A stretch of DNA of 64,000 bases, from assembly GCF_002813455.1 (NCBI RefSeq), contig NZ_PHHE01000001.1, forward strand, positions 6,727,001 to 6,791,000, in the 5' to 3' direction. Shown here in pieces: positions 9,580 to 18,613 of the stretch. Every line of letters begins with the position of its first letter. Positions within the stretch are counted from its first letter, which is position 1. The notes beneath the pieces are model-generated. The model did not search any database. It had not been told where the DNA came from and worked only from the letters and a program-made list of their open reading frames with translations. Both the position numbers and the translations under genes were made by a program. The stretch comes from Pseudomonas baetica (GTDB taxonomy: Bacteria; Pseudomonadota; Gammaproteobacteria; Pseudomonadales; Pseudomonadaceae).

Positions 9580-9606
9580 ATCGCTATATAGAGGAATATA
9601 TAGCGA
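9580..9606. promoter_or_regulatory. ModE-type operator of modABC
   Basis: ATCGCTATATA-GAGGAA-TATATAGCGA is an almost perfect palindrome with 10-bp arms and a 6-bp spacer. It fits the ModE consensus ATCGNTATATA-N6-TATATANCGAT and lies about 70 bp upstream of modA. ModE with bound molybdate represses modABC. No modE gene is in the window, so the regulator must be elsewhere. Confidence 0.85.
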
Positions 9607-9674
9607 AATGCCGCCGAACAGGAAGCGCTGGTGAGAAGCGGGTAAGGACTTTTGATCGCTTACCTTGATTGCCG

Positions 9675-10739
9675 TCAACGTCGAACCAGTTTGGCCAATG
9701 CACCTTCGGCCAACTGCCGCGTCAGTTCGGCGCTGCTGACATCCTGGCCCAGTGCGAATGCCTGGCCGGCCCACAGGTTGGCGAACTGTGCCTCATCTTT
9801 CGCTCGCAATGGCATCAATGCACCGCCGGCCAACGGAAATGCCGGGGCTTTCGCCGACATCGGCCCCAGTTCACGCATGACGCGGTTGAGAATGCCGCGA
9901 GCGGGACGCCCGGTGAAAAGGTTGGTGATCGCTGTTTCGCTTTCCTTGGCAGTGCGCAATGCCTTGTGATGCGAGGCGCTGACTTTCGCTTCGGGGGTGA
10001 ACAGATACGCGGTGCCGACCTGTACTGCCGAGGCGCCCAGCATGAACGCCGCCGCCACACCGCGGGCATCGGCAATTGCGCCGGCAGCTATCACCGGTAC
10101 TTTCACCGCATCGACTATCTGCGGCACCAGCGCAAATGTGCCGACCTGGCTGTTCAAGTCATCGCTGAGAAACATCCCGCGATGGCCACCCGCCTCGTAG
10201 CCCATGGCGATGATCGCGTCGCAGCCGTTCTGTTCCAGCCATACCGCTTCATCGACAGTGGTTGCAGAAGAGAGGATTTTTGCTCCAGTGGCCTTCACCC
10301 GATCCAGCAAGGTTTTTTCCGGCAGGCCGAAGTGGAAACTCACGACTTCAGGGCGGAACTCTTCAAGCACTTCGCACGCCGCCGCATCGAATGGCGCCCG
10401 ATTGGACACGGGTGTTGGCGCATCGAAGTCGACGCCCAGTTCGCGGTAGTACGGTTCCAGCAAGTTCTTCCAGTCGCGTGCGCGCTGCTCATCGGCTGCG
10501 GGTGGCTGATGACAGAAGAAATTCACGTTGAAAGGCTTGTCGGTGTTGGCGCGAATCGTCTGCAACTCTTCACGCAATTGCTCAATGCTCAGCATTGCCG
10601 CCGGCATTGACCCCAAACCACCGGCGTTGCACACCGCGATCACCATTGAAGAGTTCGTGGCGCCGGCCATCGGGCCCTGGATGATCGGTAATTCAATGCC
10701 GAGCAGGTCGAGAATGCGGGTATCTGGCCATTGGCTCAT
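9675..10739 (-). CDS. NAD(P)H-dependent flavin oxidoreductase / nitronate monooxygenase
   Basis: 354-residue TIM-barrel FMN enzyme of the nitronate monooxygenase (2-nitropropane dioxygenase) family, which oxidises toxic alkyl nitronates. N-terminal PIIQGPMAGATNSSM and NAGGLGSMPAAMLS, then the GYEAGGHRGMF motif with the catalytic His, and the phosphate-binding VIAAGAIADARGVAAAFMLGA are all typical. It stands alone, upstream of and co-oriented with modABC. The physiological substrate is not readable. Confidence 0.88.
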   Translation of the reverse strand: MSQWPDTRILDLLGIELPIIQGPMAGATNSSMVIAVCNAGGLGSMPAAMLSIEQLREELQTIRANTDKPFNVNFFCHQPPAADEQRARDWKNLLEPYYRELGVDFDAPTPVSNRAPFDAAACEVLEEFRPEVVSFHFGLPEKTLLDRVKATGAKILSSATTVDEAVWLEQNGCDAIIAMGYEAGGHRGMFLSDDLNSQVGTFALVPQIVDAVKVPVIAAGAIADARGVAAAFMLGASAVQVGTAYLFTPEAKVSASHHKALRTAKESETAITNLFTGRPARGILNRVMRELGPMSAKAPAFPLAGGALMPLRAKDEAQFANLWAGQAFALGQDVSSAELTRQLAEGALAKLVRR

Positions 10740-10852
10740 GGAAGCGGTTCTCCGAACGATGAAACGGGGCAGGGACGGCGCAGCCGGTTTTTTAACAGTA
10801 AAACCGAATGCAGGGCCACTCTGAAATTCAGAACATCGCCCAGCGCGGGCTC

Positions 10853-13303
10853 TCAGCGTCGATGAAGTCGGCCACCGCCGCCTCCTCCATAGGAACGGTT
10901 CATGTTTCGTGAGGAGTTTTGAACGTTATGGGTGCGCTGGTTGCCGAAATTACGAGCGGCGGACTCACGGTTCAGGTTTTGTAACTGGGCGTTGTTATTG
11001 ATTGGAGCGGTGCGCGGAGCGCGGCTCTTGGCCACTGATTGCCAGCCATCATCGGTTTTCTTGTAGACATTGCCATCGCGGCCGGCATAGACGTTGTCGC
11101 CAACGCGCGCGGCGCCGCCGTTTTTCCCGCGAACACCGCCATATTGAGTGGTATTGCCTGTATTGGGGTTGTACGCCGCGCCGCGACTGGCAGTGACCTG
11201 CGTACCATTACGCACATTACCTGCAGTGGCTTTCTGACCGGCAATCGCGCCACCGTTCGGCCCGGTCGCCACACCACTGCGTCCGGCTGCATAGTTGCCG
11301 GTGTAGACATTGTGCACAGCGCCGCGCTGGCCAGCCGCCGCTACGCCGGTGCGTGAGTTATAGGAAGAGCCGACCTGACCCGCCCAACGATTGCCGGTCC
11401 ATGCGTTGTAACCGGCGCCAGTGCGACTGACTGTCGCTCGATCACCCCACTGACGATAGATATTTCCAGTAGTACCGGCCCAGCCACCCGGCCCCCAGGC
11501 CACGGCACCGCCGCGATAGCCGTAAGCGGCGCCGCCCCAGGCTAAAGGTGCTGGATACAAGCGCGGGCCCCAGGCGTAACCCCAACCGTAATTGCCCCAC
11601 CACGGATACGCGCCCCAGCCCCAACCCATGGCGACGGTGCTGCCGCCCCAGCTCCAGCCAAAGCCGAAACCGAAGGTCCAGCCAGTCCATGGCGTGTACC
11701 GGATGGCAACGCCGAAACCATAAGTTACCGGCGGCCCGTACCAGACATTGCCGACCCATGGCGTGTACGGGTAACCGGTGCCATACACCACGGCACCGGT
11801 AGCCGGGTCAAGATTCGAACCCTGATAACCGGGGGTGTAGCCGACGACCACGGTGTCGCCGCTGGCCTCATAGACTTTGACGTAAGTGAGGTAATGCATG
11901 GGTGAACTCGGCGGGATCGAATAGATCACCGCTGGCACGGAACTGGCCACGACCCACGGGCCGTTGACTGTGGTAGCAGTGAACCAGATACCGTTCTCCA
12001 CTGCATACCAACTGCTGTTGTCGACCCGGATAATTGGCGTAGCACTGTTGATTACGTATTGCAGCGATGTGGTGTTGATGGCCTTGAGTTGCGGCTCGCC
12101 ATCGAACTGCGGGTCGGTCAGTTTTACTGCGCTTTTCTTTATCGCCGAGGTCTGCGGGATGGTTGCGGCAATCGCTGCTTCCTTGGCTTGTGGGGTACCG
12201 GCAACCGAAGCTTTGACGTTTTCTTTCGGGCTGTCGTCGGGGATGTTGGCAAAATCTGCCGGCAGTTTGTCCGCCGGGGTAAATGTCCAGGGCCCGTTCA
12301 TGTCGCTGGCGCGAAACCAGCGACCTGAGATCAGCACGTAACTGTTCTGATCGGCGATTTCCTTGAAGATATGTCCTGTGGTATTGCTGACATACAACAG
12401 GCTTGTGCCCTGAATTGGCTGCCACTGCGGAGCTCCGTCGGTGACCAGTAGCTCGGTGGGCGTGGAGGCAACAAAAATTTTCGGCTGCGGTGGCTTGGTC
12501 AGGCTTGGGATCTTGTCTTTCGGGTCACTTTGTCCGGTCAGCAGATCCACCTGCCGGCTCTTGATGGCAGCCTGCATGGCTTTTTCGAGGTCTGCGGATG
12601 GCGTGGCCAGACGCGTGTAGTCACCATCGATCTGGCCAGCGACCATCCAGCCATCGAATACATGCAGGTAATGTTTGCCCTGCGTGTCCTTCAGCAATAG
12701 CGGGCGAGTGTTGATCACCCGTTGCAGCGTCGTTCCATCCACCGGCCGATAGGCTGCATCGCCGTCGATATAAACGAGCAGGGCGGGTACATCGGCGCTG
12801 ATGACAGTCGGTGGCGCGTTCTCCAGCGGTGCGCTGTCAGCCCTCTGTTCTGCCGAGAGCACGCCGACGGCGGCCTCCAGTTGATCAAGCGAAATGGTTT
12901 TCTTGCGATTGGCCGCATCTTTCTGCAATGTAGCGACCCACATGTCGGCCTGGCGGGTGTCAGCCGGGAAGTCGGCCTTGATGATTTTGTATTGATCGAG
13001 CGCGACCCAACGCGTGGCCTTGTCGACCAGCGTGTTGGCACTGAACTGGACGATGCCGTAAGTAGACTTGCCATCGGCGCCCCTGGCTTCGACGGCCGCG
13101 CGGGCATTGAGGGTGTAGCCGTCCCAACTGTCGAGTTGTGGCTGATACACGGTCAGCGTGGCCTTGCCGCTGGTGATGACTTGCGGCCATGTCGGTTCGC
13201 TTGGCGCCGCTTCCGCGTTCGTGGTAGCCGGTGTCGCCCAGGCATTGGCACAGGCCATCAGGCACAGCATCAGTATCACCGAAAGCGAGCGTTTGTAAAA
13301 CAT
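10853..13303 (-). CDS. Large secreted Gly/Trp/Tyr-rich protein of unknown function
   Basis: 816 residues with a signal peptide (hydrophobic stretch at about 7-20, cleavage near NAWA-TP). Residues 30-490 hold repeated beta-rich units, for example ending WFRASDMNGPWTF and WFTATTVNGPWVV. Residues about 490-640 are extremely rich in Gly, Trp and Tyr (WTFGFGFGWSWGG, WGAYPWWGNYGWGYAWG). The C-terminal part has degenerate repeats of the form Y-N-x-x-T-G-x-x-A-A-G, and ends in a basic Asn/Arg/Gly tail. ATG 13303 is chosen because GGAG precedes it by six bases. Likely periplasmic or surface-exposed; no activity can be assigned. It diverges from the acuI-like gene. Confidence 0.75.
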   Translation of the reverse strand: MFYKRSLSVILMLCLMACANAWATPATTNAEAAPSEPTWPQVITSGKATLTVYQPQLDSWDGYTLNARAAVEARGADGKSTYGIVQFSANTLVDKATRWVALDQYKIIKADFPADTRQADMWVATLQKDAANRKKTISLDQLEAAVGVLSAEQRADSAPLENAPPTVISADVPALLVYIDGDAAYRPVDGTTLQRVINTRPLLLKDTQGKHYLHVFDGWMVAGQIDGDYTRLATPSADLEKAMQAAIKSRQVDLLTGQSDPKDKIPSLTKPPQPKIFVASTPTELLVTDGAPQWQPIQGTSLLYVSNTTGHIFKEIADQNSYVLISGRWFRASDMNGPWTFTPADKLPADFANIPDDSPKENVKASVAGTPQAKEAAIAATIPQTSAIKKSAVKLTDPQFDGEPQLKAINTTSLQYVINSATPIIRVDNSSWYAVENGIWFTATTVNGPWVVASSVPAVIYSIPPSSPMHYLTYVKVYEASGDTVVVGYTPGYQGSNLDPATGAVVYGTGYPYTPWVGNVWYGPPVTYGFGVAIRYTPWTGWTFGFGFGWSWGGSTVAMGWGWGAYPWWGNYGWGYAWGPRLYPAPLAWGGAAYGYRGGAVAWGPGGWAGTTGNIYRQWGDRATVSRTGAGYNAWTGNRWAGQVGSSYNSRTGVAAAGQRGAVHNVYTGNYAAGRSGVATGPNGGAIAGQKATAGNVRNGTQVTASRGAAYNPNTGNTTQYGGVRGKNGGAARVGDNVYAGRDGNVYKKTDDGWQSVAKSRAPRTAPINNNAQLQNLNRESAARNFGNQRTHNVQNSSRNMNRSYGGGGGGRLHRR

Positions 13304-13490
13304 TGTCAGCTCCATCGACAGACCGGTTTCTGAAAGAAAACAGCAAAAGCAGCATCGTCGAAAAAGCATAGTCGCCTGCCTTGAAAACATCCGGTGGATT
13401 GGCGGATTGGCGGAAAGTCGAGTGTGGCAACAGGTTGCGATGTGATATTTGAAAGGCATGAAACCGCAAACCCATCCATGAGAGGCCATC

Positions 13491-14474
13491 ATGTTCAACG
13501 GTATTTTGATCAATAAAGACGACAGCGGTTATCGCGCCAGCCTGCAACAAATCAACGAAGAGCAGTTGCCAGAAGGCAATGTGGCGGTGAACGTCGCGTA
13601 CAGCACGCTTAATTTCAAAGACGGCCTGGCGATTACCGGCAGCAGCCCGGTGGTGCGTAAATTTCCGCTGGTGCCGGGAATCGATCTGGCGGGCACGGTC
13701 GAAGTCAGTTCGCATCCGGATTACAGGGTGGGCGATCAGGTGCTCCTCAACGGCTGGGGTGTGGGCGAAAGCCATTGGGGCGGTCTGGCGCAAAAGGCCC
13801 GGCTCAATGGCGACTGGCTGATTCCGTTGCCCGAGGCGTTTTCTGCGGCACAGGCAATGGCGATTGGCACGGCTGGCTACACCGCCATGCTGTGCATTCT
13901 GGCCCTCGAACGTAACGGCGTGACGCCGGATCAAGGCGAAGTGCTGGTGACGGGCGCCAATGGCGGCGTCGGCAGCTTCGCCATCGCACTACTGAGCAAA
14001 CTCGGTTATCGGGTCGTGGCTTCCACTGGCCGGGTATCCGAGCATGAATATCTGAAACAATTGGGTGCGGGGGAAATCATCGACCGGGCAACCTTGTCTG
14101 AACCGGGCAAGCCGCTGGCCAAGGAGCGTTGGGCGGGGGTGATCGACTCGGTCGGCAGCCACACCTTGGCCAACGCCTGCGCCAGTACGCGCGCAGAAGG
14201 CACCGTCGCTGCCTGCGGTCTGGCTCAGGGCATGGACTTTCCAGCTTCGGTGGCACCGTTCATTTTGCGCGGAGTCACGCTGGCCGGTATCAACAGCGTG
14301 ACTCAGCCCAAGGCGCGTCGCCTGCAAGCTTGGGATCGTTTGGCCAAGGATCTGGACGTTGCCTTGCTGCCATTGATCAGCCATGAAATCGCCTTGAGCG
14401 AAGTCATCGATGCCGCGCCGAAACTGCTGGCCGGACAACTGCGCGGGCGGGTTGTGGTTGACGTCAACCGCTGA
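13491..14474 (+). CDS. acuI: Acrylyl-CoA reductase-like MDR oxidoreductase (AcuI/YhdH)
   Basis: 327-residue zinc-independent medium-chain dehydrogenase/reductase of the AcuI/YhdH group, which reduces acryloyl-CoA to propionyl-CoA with NADPH. The N-terminal substrate domain has [14 protein letters not shown] and [11 protein letters not shown]; the Rossmann domain has [21 protein letters not shown]-type motif [17 protein letters not shown] is typical of the group. The length is normal. It lies divergent to the secreted protein gene and convergent with ada. Confidence 0.85.
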   Translation: MFNGILINKDDSGYRASLQQINEEQLPEGNVAVNVAYSTLNFKDGLAITGSSPVVRKFPLVPGIDLAGTVEVSSHPDYRVGDQVLLNGWGVGESHWGGLAQKARLNGDWLIPLPEAFSAAQAMAIGTAGYTAMLCILALERNGVTPDQGEVLVTGANGGVGSFAIALLSKLGYRVVASTGRVSEHEYLKQLGAGEIIDRATLSEPGKPLAKERWAGVIDSVGSHTLANACASTRAEGTVAACGLAQGMDFPASVAPFILRGVTLAGINSVTQPKARRLQAWDRLAKDLDVALLPLISHEIALSEVIDAAPKLLAGQLRGRVVVDVNR

Positions 14475-14482
14475 CTCAATCG

Positions 14483-15550
14483 TTAAGGCTGCGTTTCACG
14501 TTCAAGCAATTGCCGTTTGCGCTCCACGCCCCAGCGATAGCCGGAAAGATTGCCATCGCTGCGCACCACGCGGTGGCAAGGGATCGCCACTGCCAGGCGA
14601 TTCGCCCCGCAAGCCTGGGCCACGGCGCGCATCGAAGTTGGCGCGCCGATGCGCTGGGCAATCTCGGCATAACTGGCGGTGCTGCCCACGGGAATTTCCC
14701 GCAGCGCCTGCCACACGCGCTCCTGAAACGCCGTCCCGCGCACGTCCAGCGGCAGATCCAGGCCAAGCGCGGGAGCTTCGATAAATCCCACCACTTTGGC
14801 GATCAGTTGTTCAAACCCGGTGTCGGCGCCAATCAGATTGGCTTTGCGGAACTGATCCTGCAGATCGCACACCAGTTGGTGAGGATCGTCACCCAATAGA
14901 ATCGCGCAAACCCCGCGGTCGCTTTGCGCCACCAGAATCGCTCCGAGCGAGCATTGCCCGACGGCGAAACGAATGTCGTTGTTTTGCCCGGCGGCACGAT
15001 AGTCACCGGGTTTCATGCCTAGCAGTTGATCGGCGGCTTCGTAGAAGCGGCTGTTGGAATTGAAGCCTGCGTCGTACAGCGCTTCGGTCACCGAACCACC
15101 GTTGGCCAAGCGCTCACGGACTCTGCGCGAGCGGTGGGCGCTGGCGTAACCCTTGGGCGTCAGTCCGGTCACGGCTTTGAATACCCGGTGAAAATGAAAG
15201 GGGCTTAACCCGGCCGTTTCAGCGAGTTCGTTGAGTGCCGGCAGGGCTTCGGCGGACTCGATCTGCCGACAGGCTGTTGCCACCGTGGCGGCATGCTGAA
15301 CGCTCACCTCACTCTGGTCTTTACTCGCGCGTTTGCTGGGGCGATAACCGGCGGCCTCAGCCTGTTCGGCGGTGTCGAAGAACTCGACATTCTGCGGTTT
15401 CGGCAACCGCGCAAGACTGCTTGGGCGGCAGTAGATGCCGGTGGTTTTCACGGCATAGACAAATTGCCCGTCTGCCCGTGGATCCCTTGCCAGCACGGCG
15501 GCCCAACGTGGATCGTCTGCAGTGTTGAGATGGCTCGAAAGCGTATTCAT
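14483..15550 (-). CDS. ada: Ada-like O6-methylguanine-DNA methyltransferase / AraC regulator with degenerate zinc site
   Basis: 355 residues in the order Ada zinc domain (about 10-80), AraC HTH (about 85-180) and methyltransferase (about 190-350). The methyltransferase active site PCHRVV is intact. In the N-terminal domain the first Cys (GIYCRPS) is kept, but three other zinc ligands of classic Ada are replaced: CRPSC is CRPSS, and RPCKRC is RPSKRA. The codons confirm this (AGT; AGC and GCG). Family knowledge: those four Cys bind zinc and sense methylphosphotriesters. Inference: direct O6-methylguanine repair is probably kept, but methylation-dependent activation is probably lost or altered. 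alkB lies just upstream. Confidence 0.85.
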   Translation of the reverse strand: MNTLSSHLNTADDPRWAAVLARDPRADGQFVYAVKTTGIYCRPSSLARLPKPQNVEFFDTAEQAEAAGYRPSKRASKDQSEVSVQHAATVATACRQIESAEALPALNELAETAGLSPFHFHRVFKAVTGLTPKGYASAHRSRRVRERLANGGSVTEALYDAGFNSNSRFYEAADQLLGMKPGDYRAAGQNNDIRFAVGQCSLGAILVAQSDRGVCAILLGDDPHQLVCDLQDQFRKANLIGADTGFEQLIAKVVGFIEAPALGLDLPLDVRGTAFQERVWQALREIPVGSTASYAEIAQRIGAPTSMRAVAQACGANRLAVAIPCHRVVRSDGNLSGYRWGVERKRQLLERETQP

Positions 15551-15637
15551 GTCGGGTAATCCGTTGACCTGTTTGATACAGGTTAACCAGGGTGGGTGAG
15601 CGCAACACTCCGGGCCTTGCGGTCAAACTTTTGCCGC

Positions 15638-16303
15638 TTAACCCGCTACACGAAAAGTCAGGTTGATCCGTTGCTCACCCAGTCGCGAATGCCGACCCTG
15701 TCTGATCGGCAACACCCCGTGAAAACGTAAACGATCGACGCCGCCCCAGACCACCATATCGCCGTGCAGCAAGGGAATCCGCTTGCTCTTGTCGCTCCGC
15801 GCGAATCCGCCAAACAGAAACATGGCCGGCAAGCCTAGCGACAGCGAAACGATGGGTGCCGCGTAGGCGTTTTCGTCTTTGTCCTGATGCAATGACATCT
15901 TGGCACCGGGGACATATCGGTTGATCAGGCAGGAATCTGCGTTGAAGTCGGAAAACCCCGCTTCCATCGCCGCCGAATGCGCCAGTTTGGCAAACACCGC
16001 CGGCATCTGCGGCCAGGGCGATCCGCTGAGCGGATCGACACGCGAGTAACGATAGCCACTGCGATCGGTGATCCAGCCCAGTTCGCCACAACTGCTGGTG
16101 CCCACAGACATGCTGAAACCGCCGGGCGTGATCATGTGTCGGAGCGGGGCCGTGGCAAGAATGGCATCCAGCGCCGGCAACAACGGGTCGATAAGCGGCA
16201 GGGCGAAACCGCGCAGCAGCCACGATTGTTCGCCAATCTGTTCGGCGCCGGGTTGCTGTTCGGGTTCGCTGTCGGCGAACAGATCGAAGGTGTGAGGGGG
16301 CAT
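15638..16303 (-). CDS. alkB: Alkylated DNA repair dioxygenase AlkB
   Basis: 221-residue Fe(II)/2-oxoglutarate dioxygenase that removes methyl groups from 1-meA and 3-meC. The metal triad is visible as H-x-D in SLHQDKDE and the distal His in RFHGVLP; the 2-oxoglutarate Arg is in QRINLTFR near the C-terminus. Substrate-loop features LGWITDRSGYRYS and CLINRYVPGAKMSLH are typical. It lies 87 bp upstream of ada in the same orientation, an alkylation-repair pair, and abuts a 2OG-oxygenase remnant. Confidence 0.93.
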   Translation of the reverse strand: MPPHTFDLFADSEPEQQPGAEQIGEQSWLLRGFALPLIDPLLPALDAILATAPLRHMITPGGFSMSVGTSSCGELGWITDRSGYRYSRVDPLSGSPWPQMPAVFAKLAHSAAMEAGFSDFNADSCLINRYVPGAKMSLHQDKDENAYAAPIVSLSLGLPAMFLFGGFARSDKSKRIPLLHGDMVVWGGVDRLRFHGVLPIRQGRHSRLGEQRINLTFRVAG

Positions 16304-16578
16304 GGCGGTGATGTGGCGTCGTGAAGGATGATGCCTAGGGTATGCCTTTTTCCACTGTGCAGGCGACTGACGCCATGACGCATGGTCACCCGATAATCGC
16401 CGCGCACGCCTGTGACCGGACGTAGGTTGGCGGCGAAAATCACCGCGTCGCCTTTCTTCAAGTCCAGCGCTTGCGGCCGGGACTGCGTGCGCGGGCGCTG
16501 CCCGGTGAGCAAAAAACTCGCCACCGGTAAGTCCTGGCCGGGTTCCGACAGAAGAATCGCCACTTGCAGTGGAAATAC
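16304..16578 (-). pseudogene. 3' remnant of a second 2OG-Fe(II) oxygenase
   Basis: The minus-strand frame reads VFPLQVAILLSEPGQD, then QRPRTQSRPQALDLKKGDAVIF, and ends with SRLHSGKRHTLGIILHDA. These match the C-terminal part of a Pseudomonas-type 2OG-Fe(II) oxygenase distinct from AlkB. Upstream of VFPLQ the frame becomes an Arg-rich stretch with none of the expected iron-ligand H-x-D region, then runs into the next gene. The family stop codon is also not found; the frame runs on into alkB. I read this as a gene that lost its N-terminal two thirds by deletion. Confidence 0.65.
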
Positions 16579-16622
16579 CCGTTTGCCCCTCCGCCGCCTG
16601 CGGTCGAATTCCGGTCGGTGCC

Positions 16623-16796
16623 TTACAACGCTTTGCTGACGGCGATATCGCTGATCACGTCGCTCTGGTCGTGAATTGCATCCAGCGCAGCCTTGGCTTC
16701 TTCTTGGGTGCCACTTTCCAGTTGCGCGAACTCGAAGCGGCGCTCACCGTTGAGTTTGTACTTGATAACGTATTTGGTCGTTTGGGCCACGGTCAT
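16623..16796 (-). CDS. Small hypothetical protein, 57 aa
   Basis: Starts MTVAQTTKYVIKYKLNGE and ends IAVSKAL. It is a compact alpha/beta protein with an acidic helix (TQEEAKAALDAIHDQSD). It lies 28 bp downstream of the DUF1883 gene in the same orientation, so the two probably form an operon. No function is recognised. Confidence 0.6.
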   Translation of the reverse strand: MTVAQTTKYVIKYKLNGERRFEFAQLESGTQEEAKAALDAIHDQSDVISDIAVSKAL

Positions 16797-16824
16797 GAAT
16801 ACCTGTCTGTGTGGGCGGGGCGGC

Positions 16825-17127
16825 TCAGCTGAGTTTGGAGCTGGAGCGACGGATGATCTTGATCGAATGCGTCAGCGTCGGTTTGCGTGTAACGCTGATT
16901 GCCCGGTTGGTGACGGTGTCGATAGTGATGTTCCAGAAACCGGTGCTCGGTGCGGTGATGCGCGCCGGGAACGTGTCGAAAGCGCCGCCGTGGTAAGAGT
17001 GACGACCGCCATTTTTGAAGCTGCGGAAGTTGGCGTCGCTCATCAAACGGATGTTGCAGGTTTGCGAGCACTGGATGACGACGATGTCGTCTTCGTTGAG
17101 GTGCTCGCGCTGGTGAATGAATTTCAT
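16825..17127 (-). CDS. DUF1883 domain protein
   Basis: 100 residues starting MKFIHQREHLNEDDIVVIQCSQ. The body resembles the DUF1883 family: a small beta protein with NIRLMSDANFRSFKNGGRHSYHGGAF. Function is unknown for the family. ATG 17127 is preferred over an upstream frame start at 17202 because GGAGG precedes it at normal spacing. It is probably co-transcribed with the 57-aa gene that follows. Confidence 0.7.
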   Translation of the reverse strand: MKFIHQREHLNEDDIVVIQCSQTCNIRLMSDANFRSFKNGGRHSYHGGAFDTFPARITAPSTGFWNITIDTVTNRAISVTRKPTLTHSIKIIRRSSSKLS

Positions 17128-17337
17128 GGGCGCCTCCAGAAGGGCTTTTTCTACTAAATCAAAACGATAGCTTGTAATTGCGCGCAGTTTATCAGCCCGC
17201 ACGGGTTATTATCTGGCCGTCGGGCGTTGGTTTGACAATTTTGAACAGATATTCGCGATTGGATGCGGGTTAAATGCAGAAGACCCCGGAGAAAAACGGC
17301 ATTTGTGCTGTCGGACGGTCTTTAACGGAGGTTTTGT

Positions 17338-17694
17338 ATGAAGTGGGGTGTGGTGTGTCTGCCGTTGGTTTTGGCTGTGGGTGGTTGTGCGAGCGTTTCC
17401 GAAATCAATGAAACTCTACCGACCGTGAGCGTAATCTCCGGCAAGAAGCCCCATGAATACGCTCAGTGCCTGACAGAGAAACTGGCTGACAGCCGCGGTG
17501 CGTTGCAAATGCAGCCGTTCAAGGATGGCGTCAGGGTCATCGTGCCGGGGAAACTATCCTCCGGCCCGGCCGCCGTGTTCGATATCGAAGACCGCTCGGG
17601 AGGCAGCAGCATCAAGCTGCATGAACGCATGTCAAATGTGCCAGTGCGCCCGCGCGATGTACGTAACGCTGCCAATGCGTGCATTTCCGGCTGA
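17338..17694 (+). CDS. Small lipoprotein
   Basis: 118 residues. The N-terminus is a lipoprotein signal with lipobox VGGC near residue 17. The mature domain is a small alpha/beta fold with two further Cys (AQCLTEKL and NACISG) that could form a disulphide. ATG is preceded by a GGAGG Shine-Dalgarno. No characterised family is recognised. It should be anchored to the inner or outer membrane. Confidence 0.7.
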   Translation: MKWGVVCLPLVLAVGGCASVSEINETLPTVSVISGKKPHEYAQCLTEKLADSRGALQMQPFKDGVRVIVPGKLSSGPAAVFDIEDRSGGSSIKLHERMSNVPVRPRDVRNAANACISG

Positions 17695-17765
17695 TAGACT
17701 ATTGGTCATCAGCATCAATGCCGTCGCAGCCAGGCTGTGACGGCATTTTCATTTCTGGAGTCGCG

Positions 17766-17996
17766 ATGAAGCGAGAGCAAGTACGGGAACGCCATGTAGA
17801 GGGCCTGATCTCTGCCACACACGTTATCCAGAACCCGGCAAATCCGGGCGAGTGGATCGTGTTTTTCAAGAAAAGCGCCGGCCGCAGCTACTTTCTGGTG
17901 GACGAAAACGACGAAGTCGAGTCCTTCAGCAGACTCGACGATCTCATTGAGGTTGTGCGCGGCCTAGGGATCAAGTTCGCCGAAATCCACATGTAG
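17766..17996 (+). CDS. Small hypothetical protein, 76 aa
   Basis: 76 residues starting MKREQVRERHVEGLISATHV. It is soluble and predicted alpha/beta (WIVFFKKSAGRSYFLVDENDEVESF) with no signal. It lies 71 bp after the lipoprotein gene in the same direction, and convergent with the lipoprotein gene at 17999. ATG 17766 is preferred over a start at 17679 because GGAG lies just upstream. Function unknown. Confidence 0.6.
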   Translation: MKREQVRERHVEGLISATHVIQNPANPGEWIVFFKKSAGRSYFLVDENDEVESFSRLDDLIEVVRGLGIKFAEIHM

Positions 17997-17998
17997 GT

Positions 17999-18286
17999 CT
18001 ACTTGCAGACGACGACCACGCTGCGGTTCTTGTAGTTGCCGACGTCGACCCCCAGGGTCTTGTCGCTTTCTTTCGGCGCAGGTGTTCCGTCAGTGCCAAC
18101 GATGCGATAACCGGTGCCGGCACACGAGGCGTCTGCCTTCTCATAGCAGGTGGCCCAGGAGTTGGCTTCACCGGAACAGTCGATGGTCAGGCCCTGTTCG
18201 CCGTTGTTCAGAGTGGTCGGCTCTGAAGTGGCACAGCCGCCTAACGCCAGTACCGCAATCAGTGGCAAAAATTTGTTCATGTTCAT
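17999..18286 (-). CDS. Small lipoprotein with four conserved-looking cysteines
   Basis: 95 residues. The signal peptide ends in lipobox LGGC near residue 18. The mature part has Cys in TIDCSG, ATCYEK, ASCAG and VVVCK, probably forming two disulphides in the periplasm. The motif GYRIVGTDG occurs in Pseudomonas surface lipoproteins. Its 3' end is 2 bp from the convergent gene. The function is not known. Confidence 0.7.
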   Translation of the reverse strand: MNMNKFLPLIAVLALGGCATSEPTTLNNGEQGLTIDCSGEANSWATCYEKADASCAGTGYRIVGTDGTPAPKESDKTLGVDVGNYKNRSVVVVCK

Positions 18287-18381
18287 ATTTGTCGTCTTCA
18301 GCGAGGGGGGGGGACTAGACGCTCTGACAGCGCCGCGGTGAAAAGGTTATAGCGATTGGCCACTTGTTTGTACCTGAGCAC

Positions 18382-18409
18382 AAAAAAGCCCTGCTCAAGG
18401 GCAGGGCTT
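18382..18409 (-). terminator. Rho-independent terminator
   Basis: On the minus strand AAGCCCTGC-CCTTGA-GCAGGGCTT runs into a T tract. It follows the stop of the 61-aa gene at 18428-18613. Confidence 0.8.
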
Positions 18410-18427
18410 GGCACGCGCCGCAGTTGA

Positions 18428-18613
18428 TCAGTCCTGATCTTTGCCACGACGTTTGGCCGATGCTGGCGTGTCCGTGAACACCGACGCTACATCAGTCGCC
18501 ATCTGCTCGCTGTCGAAAGGACCGGCGATGTGCTCGCCATTGGTAGTGGTCAGTGTCCACTTGCCGTCTTTCTTGTCGATCACGTACCCGTTGATGATTT
18601 TTACCGCGGCCAT
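18428..18613 (-). CDS. Small hypothetical protein, 61 aa
   Basis: 61 residues: MAAVKIINGYVIDKKDGKW... with a beta-rich core and a basic C-terminus (SAKRRGKDQD). No membrane or export signal. It has its own terminator at 18382-18409, supporting a real transcript. The family is not recognised. Confidence 0.55.
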   Translation of the reverse strand: MAAVKIINGYVIDKKDGKWTLTTTNGEHIAGPFDSEQMATDVASVFTDTPASAKRRGKDQD

